DNA from: Ktedonobacter racemifer DSM 44963
GTDB taxonomy: Bacteria > Chloroflexota > Ktedonobacteria > Ktedonobacterales > Ktedonobacteraceae
Direction: 5' to 3'
DNA: 64,000 nt
Assembly (NCBI RefSeq): GCF_000178855.1
Contig: NZ_ADVG01000001.1
Location: 2,827,481 to 2,891,480, forward strand
A model generated the notes under the pieces. It was not told where the DNA came from. It saw only the letters and a program-made list of their open reading frames with translations, and ran no database searches. Below, piece by piece: positions 62,505 through 64,000 of the stretch; the stretch's first letter is position 1; every line of letters begins with the position of its first letter. Position numbers and translations under genes: made by a program.

Positions 62505-63344
62505 ATGCAAAGTTTAACCCAACCCGGGAATCGTTCCTATCTCATCGCGGCGGCTGGCGCGCTCGTGGCCCTGGTCGCCTTCCTATTTCTGCCCTTCGCT
62601 CATTTAGAGATGACTATGGGTATGAGTTCTCCTACCAACTCCACTGCTCCCCAGACGACAACAAGCGGCATCGATTTGCAGGGTCCTATCCTGGCAGCCT
62701 TAAATGGCGGCGTCTGGATCAATGTCTTACTTATTGCCGTGATCCTGCTCGTGGTCGCGTTACTCATCTACCGTCGCCAGGATCCCTTCGGCATAGCAAA
62801 AATGCCTTCTGAAATCCAGGCACGCTGGGGACAATACCTTCTTATCGGCCTGGGTGTCGTCGGACTCATTTTCCAGTTTCTCGTTCCAGGCCTGACGACC
62901 TCGGGTGTCAACACCTTCGTCGACGCCTTCAAAAGCAGTCTCACCAACCTGGGAGGGCTGGGAAGCCTGGCAGCCGGACTTTTCTCACTCAATAGCTCGG
63001 CCAGTCTCCTGATCGGTGGCTGGATCTTTATTGTTGGCATGCTGGTAGTAATCGTCGGAGGCGCGCTTCCACTGCTGCCTCGTACCATAGTCCAGCCAAA
63101 CATACAGCCAGGACAATATCCTCCTGCTGGCTATCCACCACAGCAGCCATCCGGGCAGTACCCTCAGTCCCCCCAGGCTGAGCAGTATGGAGCGCCAACT
63201 CCACAGTATCCACAGCAGCCATCAGGCCAATATCCACAGCAACCAGGGGGACAGTATCCACAGCAACCGGGAGGACAGTACCCGCAGTATCAGCAGCCGG
63301 AGGGGCAGTATCCACCCTATCCACAAAATCCTCAACAGCCCTAG
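62505..63344 (+). CDS. Four-TM membrane protein with repetitive Pro/Gln/Tyr tail (second of a pair)
   Basis: A 279-residue paralog of the preceding protein, with segments at about 10-32, 60-80, 100-122 and 160-185 (YLIAAAGALVALVAFLFLPF, INVLLIAVILLVVALLIY, YLLIGLGVVGLIFQFLVPGL, SLLIGGWIFIVGMLVVIVG). The tail has tandem repeats of the type QQPGGQYPQ and QQPSGQYPQ, much like PPG/QYPQ-rich tails of bacterial surface-associated proteins. Function unknown. It shares the order TM-TM-Arg-rich turn-TM-TM with its neighbour. The ATG lies after an AGAAGAGG sequence. Confidence 0.65.
   Translation: MQSLTQPGNRSYLIAAAGALVALVAFLFLPFAHLEMTMGMSSPTNSTAPQTTTSGIDLQGPILAALNGGVWINVLLIAVILLVVALLIYRRQDPFGIAKMPSEIQARWGQYLLIGLGVVGLIFQFLVPGLTTSGVNTFVDAFKSSLTNLGGLGSLAAGLFSLNSSASLLIGGWIFIVGMLVVIVGGALPLLPRTIVQPNIQPGQYPPAGYPPQQPSGQYPQSPQAEQYGAPTPQYPQQPSGQYPQQPGGQYPQQPGGQYPQYQQPEGQYPPYPQNPQQP
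63120..63310 (+). repeat. Tandem codon repeats encoding the Gln-Tyr-Pro tail
   Basis: Repeats of about 24-27 nt around CAGTATCCACAGCA encode GGQYPQQP units in the C-terminal tail of the gene at 62505. Repeat number is likely to vary by slippage. Confidence 0.6.
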
Positions 63345-63374
63345 CCCTAAAATACACAACACATGTCTCCAGAC

Positions 63375-63418
63375 ACAAAGCAGGTGCCAGCGTAGAAGCA
63401 TGCTGGCACCTGCTTTGT
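63375..63418. terminator. Inverted repeat between convergent genes
   Basis: A 17-bp stem (ACAAAGCAGGTGCCAGC with its complement) and 10-nt loop, 30 nt after one stop and 11 nt before the other. Confidence 0.75.
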
Positions 63419-63428
63419 AGCGTCTTCC

Positions 63429-64000
63429 TCAGGGATACTGCATCTCAAAGGAGATCCGCCAGGTAGGGCTCAGGGGAATGACATCCTCGCTATGAGGAAA
63501 GCGAGGGCGTGCCATCAACACCCAGCGACCCGGCTTATCCCGTAAAATATCCTCTACCAGGTAGGAGGTCTCACCGGGACTTACACTCGCCATAGATGGA
63601 AAGCCATCAAAGTATCTCGTATCCACCTGAACCTGCACCCCCTTCTCTGCGAGCTGCATCCTCTGTCCCGGGTGCGCTGAAGAGAGCTTAAGGAAGAGGC
63701 GCGCTCCTGTCTCCGTCAACAGCAAATGCGTCAAGGTCAGGGTCTCGCCATCACGCGTGAAGCTTTTATTAACCTGTAATGACTGCCCTGCATGCACAGG
63801 AAGGGTAAAATCAAAGTCCACAACCGGGACTGGAACCTTTAACGCATCGTCGACTTGCACTAAAGAAGCCGGAAGTGGAACATGCTTGATTTGCAGGTGA
63901 AATCGCAGCATCCCACTAGTCACGGGCAGGCGCGCCGCGTCAAAAATAAATGCGCTGCGCCCGGCTAACAGGCGCTTGCATTCCTCCTCGGCGTGGAAGA
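63429..64000 (-). CDS. Hypothetical protein, C-terminal part (5' end outside window)
   Basis: The frame is open to the right edge, so about 190 C-terminal residues are seen. The sequence is beta-rich and soluble, with alternating hydrophobic strands (MLRFHLQIKHVPLPASLVQV, ETLTLTHLLLTETGARLFL, PGRWVLMARPRFPHSEDVIP). A pattern of this kind resembles immunoglobulin-like or DUF5643-type extracytoplasmic domains of anti-sigma/sporulation proteins, but I cannot assign a family with confidence. Whether a membrane helix lies upstream is not visible. Confidence 0.6.
   Translation of the reverse strand, partial: FHAEEECKRLLAGRSAFIFDAARLPVTSGMLRFHLQIKHVPLPASLVQVDDALKVPVPVVDFDFTLPVHAGQSLQVNKSFTRDGETLTLTHLLLTETGARLFLKLSSAHPGQRMQLAEKGVQVQVDTRYFDGFPSMASVSPGETSYLVEDILRDKPGRWVLMARPRFPHSEDVIPLSPTWRISFEMQYP

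Overview
The window looks like chromosome of a Ktedonobacteria-type Chloroflexota bacterium. This is an inference from gene content and moderate GC, not from a marker gene. Supporting traits are a LysW-dependent (alpha-aminoadipate) lysine operon behind T-box leaders, Clp-N/M48 and proline-rich single-TM proteins, a Ser/Thr kinase plus the wreck of a kinase-WD40 gene, IS1182- and TnpB-type elements, and cytosolic housekeeping genes. Both ends cut genes: the 3' half of uvrA on the left and the 3' part of an unknown gene on the right.

Layout. 0-17 kb: uvrA end, a WecA/TagO-like sugar-phosphate transferase, prmC with a DUF2203 gene, two MFS transporters meeting tail to tail, a collapsed kinase-WD40 pseudogene, a proline-rich membrane protein, acetoacetyl-CoA synthetase, an SRPBCC protein, a SirB1-like protein, a membrane MutS-like ATPase, an esterase and an SDR. 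17-21.6 kb: a mobile segment with a large serine recombinase whose 3' end overlaps the SDR, a TnpB element interrupted by an in-frame amber codon, a small HTH protein and a structured non-coding stretch. 21.6-26.9 kb: two solute-binding proteins, a chemoreceptor and a PATAN/DUF4388 protein with no transporter membrane or ATPase genes. 27-40 kb: Clp-N/M48 protease, TPR protein, ilvD, a second SRPBCC protein, a decayed IS1182-type element with a 6-bp target duplication, a transmembrane Ser/Thr kinase, an MBL-fold hydrolase and a phosphofructokinase.

40-50.5 kb is the clearest functional unit: a minus-strand operon lysW-lysX-lysY-lysZ-lysJK-homocitrate synthase-hacA-hacB-homoisocitrate dehydrogenase. 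LysJ and LysK are fused in one 800-residue protein. Upstream are a consensus promoter and two tandem T-box riboswitches, both with a lysine (AAA/AAG) specifier loop. Together these make lysine from 2-oxoglutarate, except that the aminoadipate aminotransferase (LysN) is not in the window.

50.6-64 kb: a secreted GH5 glycosidase, tRNA-Ala(GGC), an ABC-F ATPase, a cytochrome P450, HflX, a sulfite reductase/siroheme operon (sirA-sirC-cobA), two paralogous membrane proteins with Pro/Gln/Tyr tails, and the partial gene.

A feature running through the whole window is a set of about fifteen long, nearly perfect inverted repeats. Stems are mostly 24-36 bp with tiny loops. They lie just downstream of stop codons, most have no obvious U-tract, and each differs in sequence while its own two arms match. 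They mark transcription-unit ends and are the most unusual structure here.
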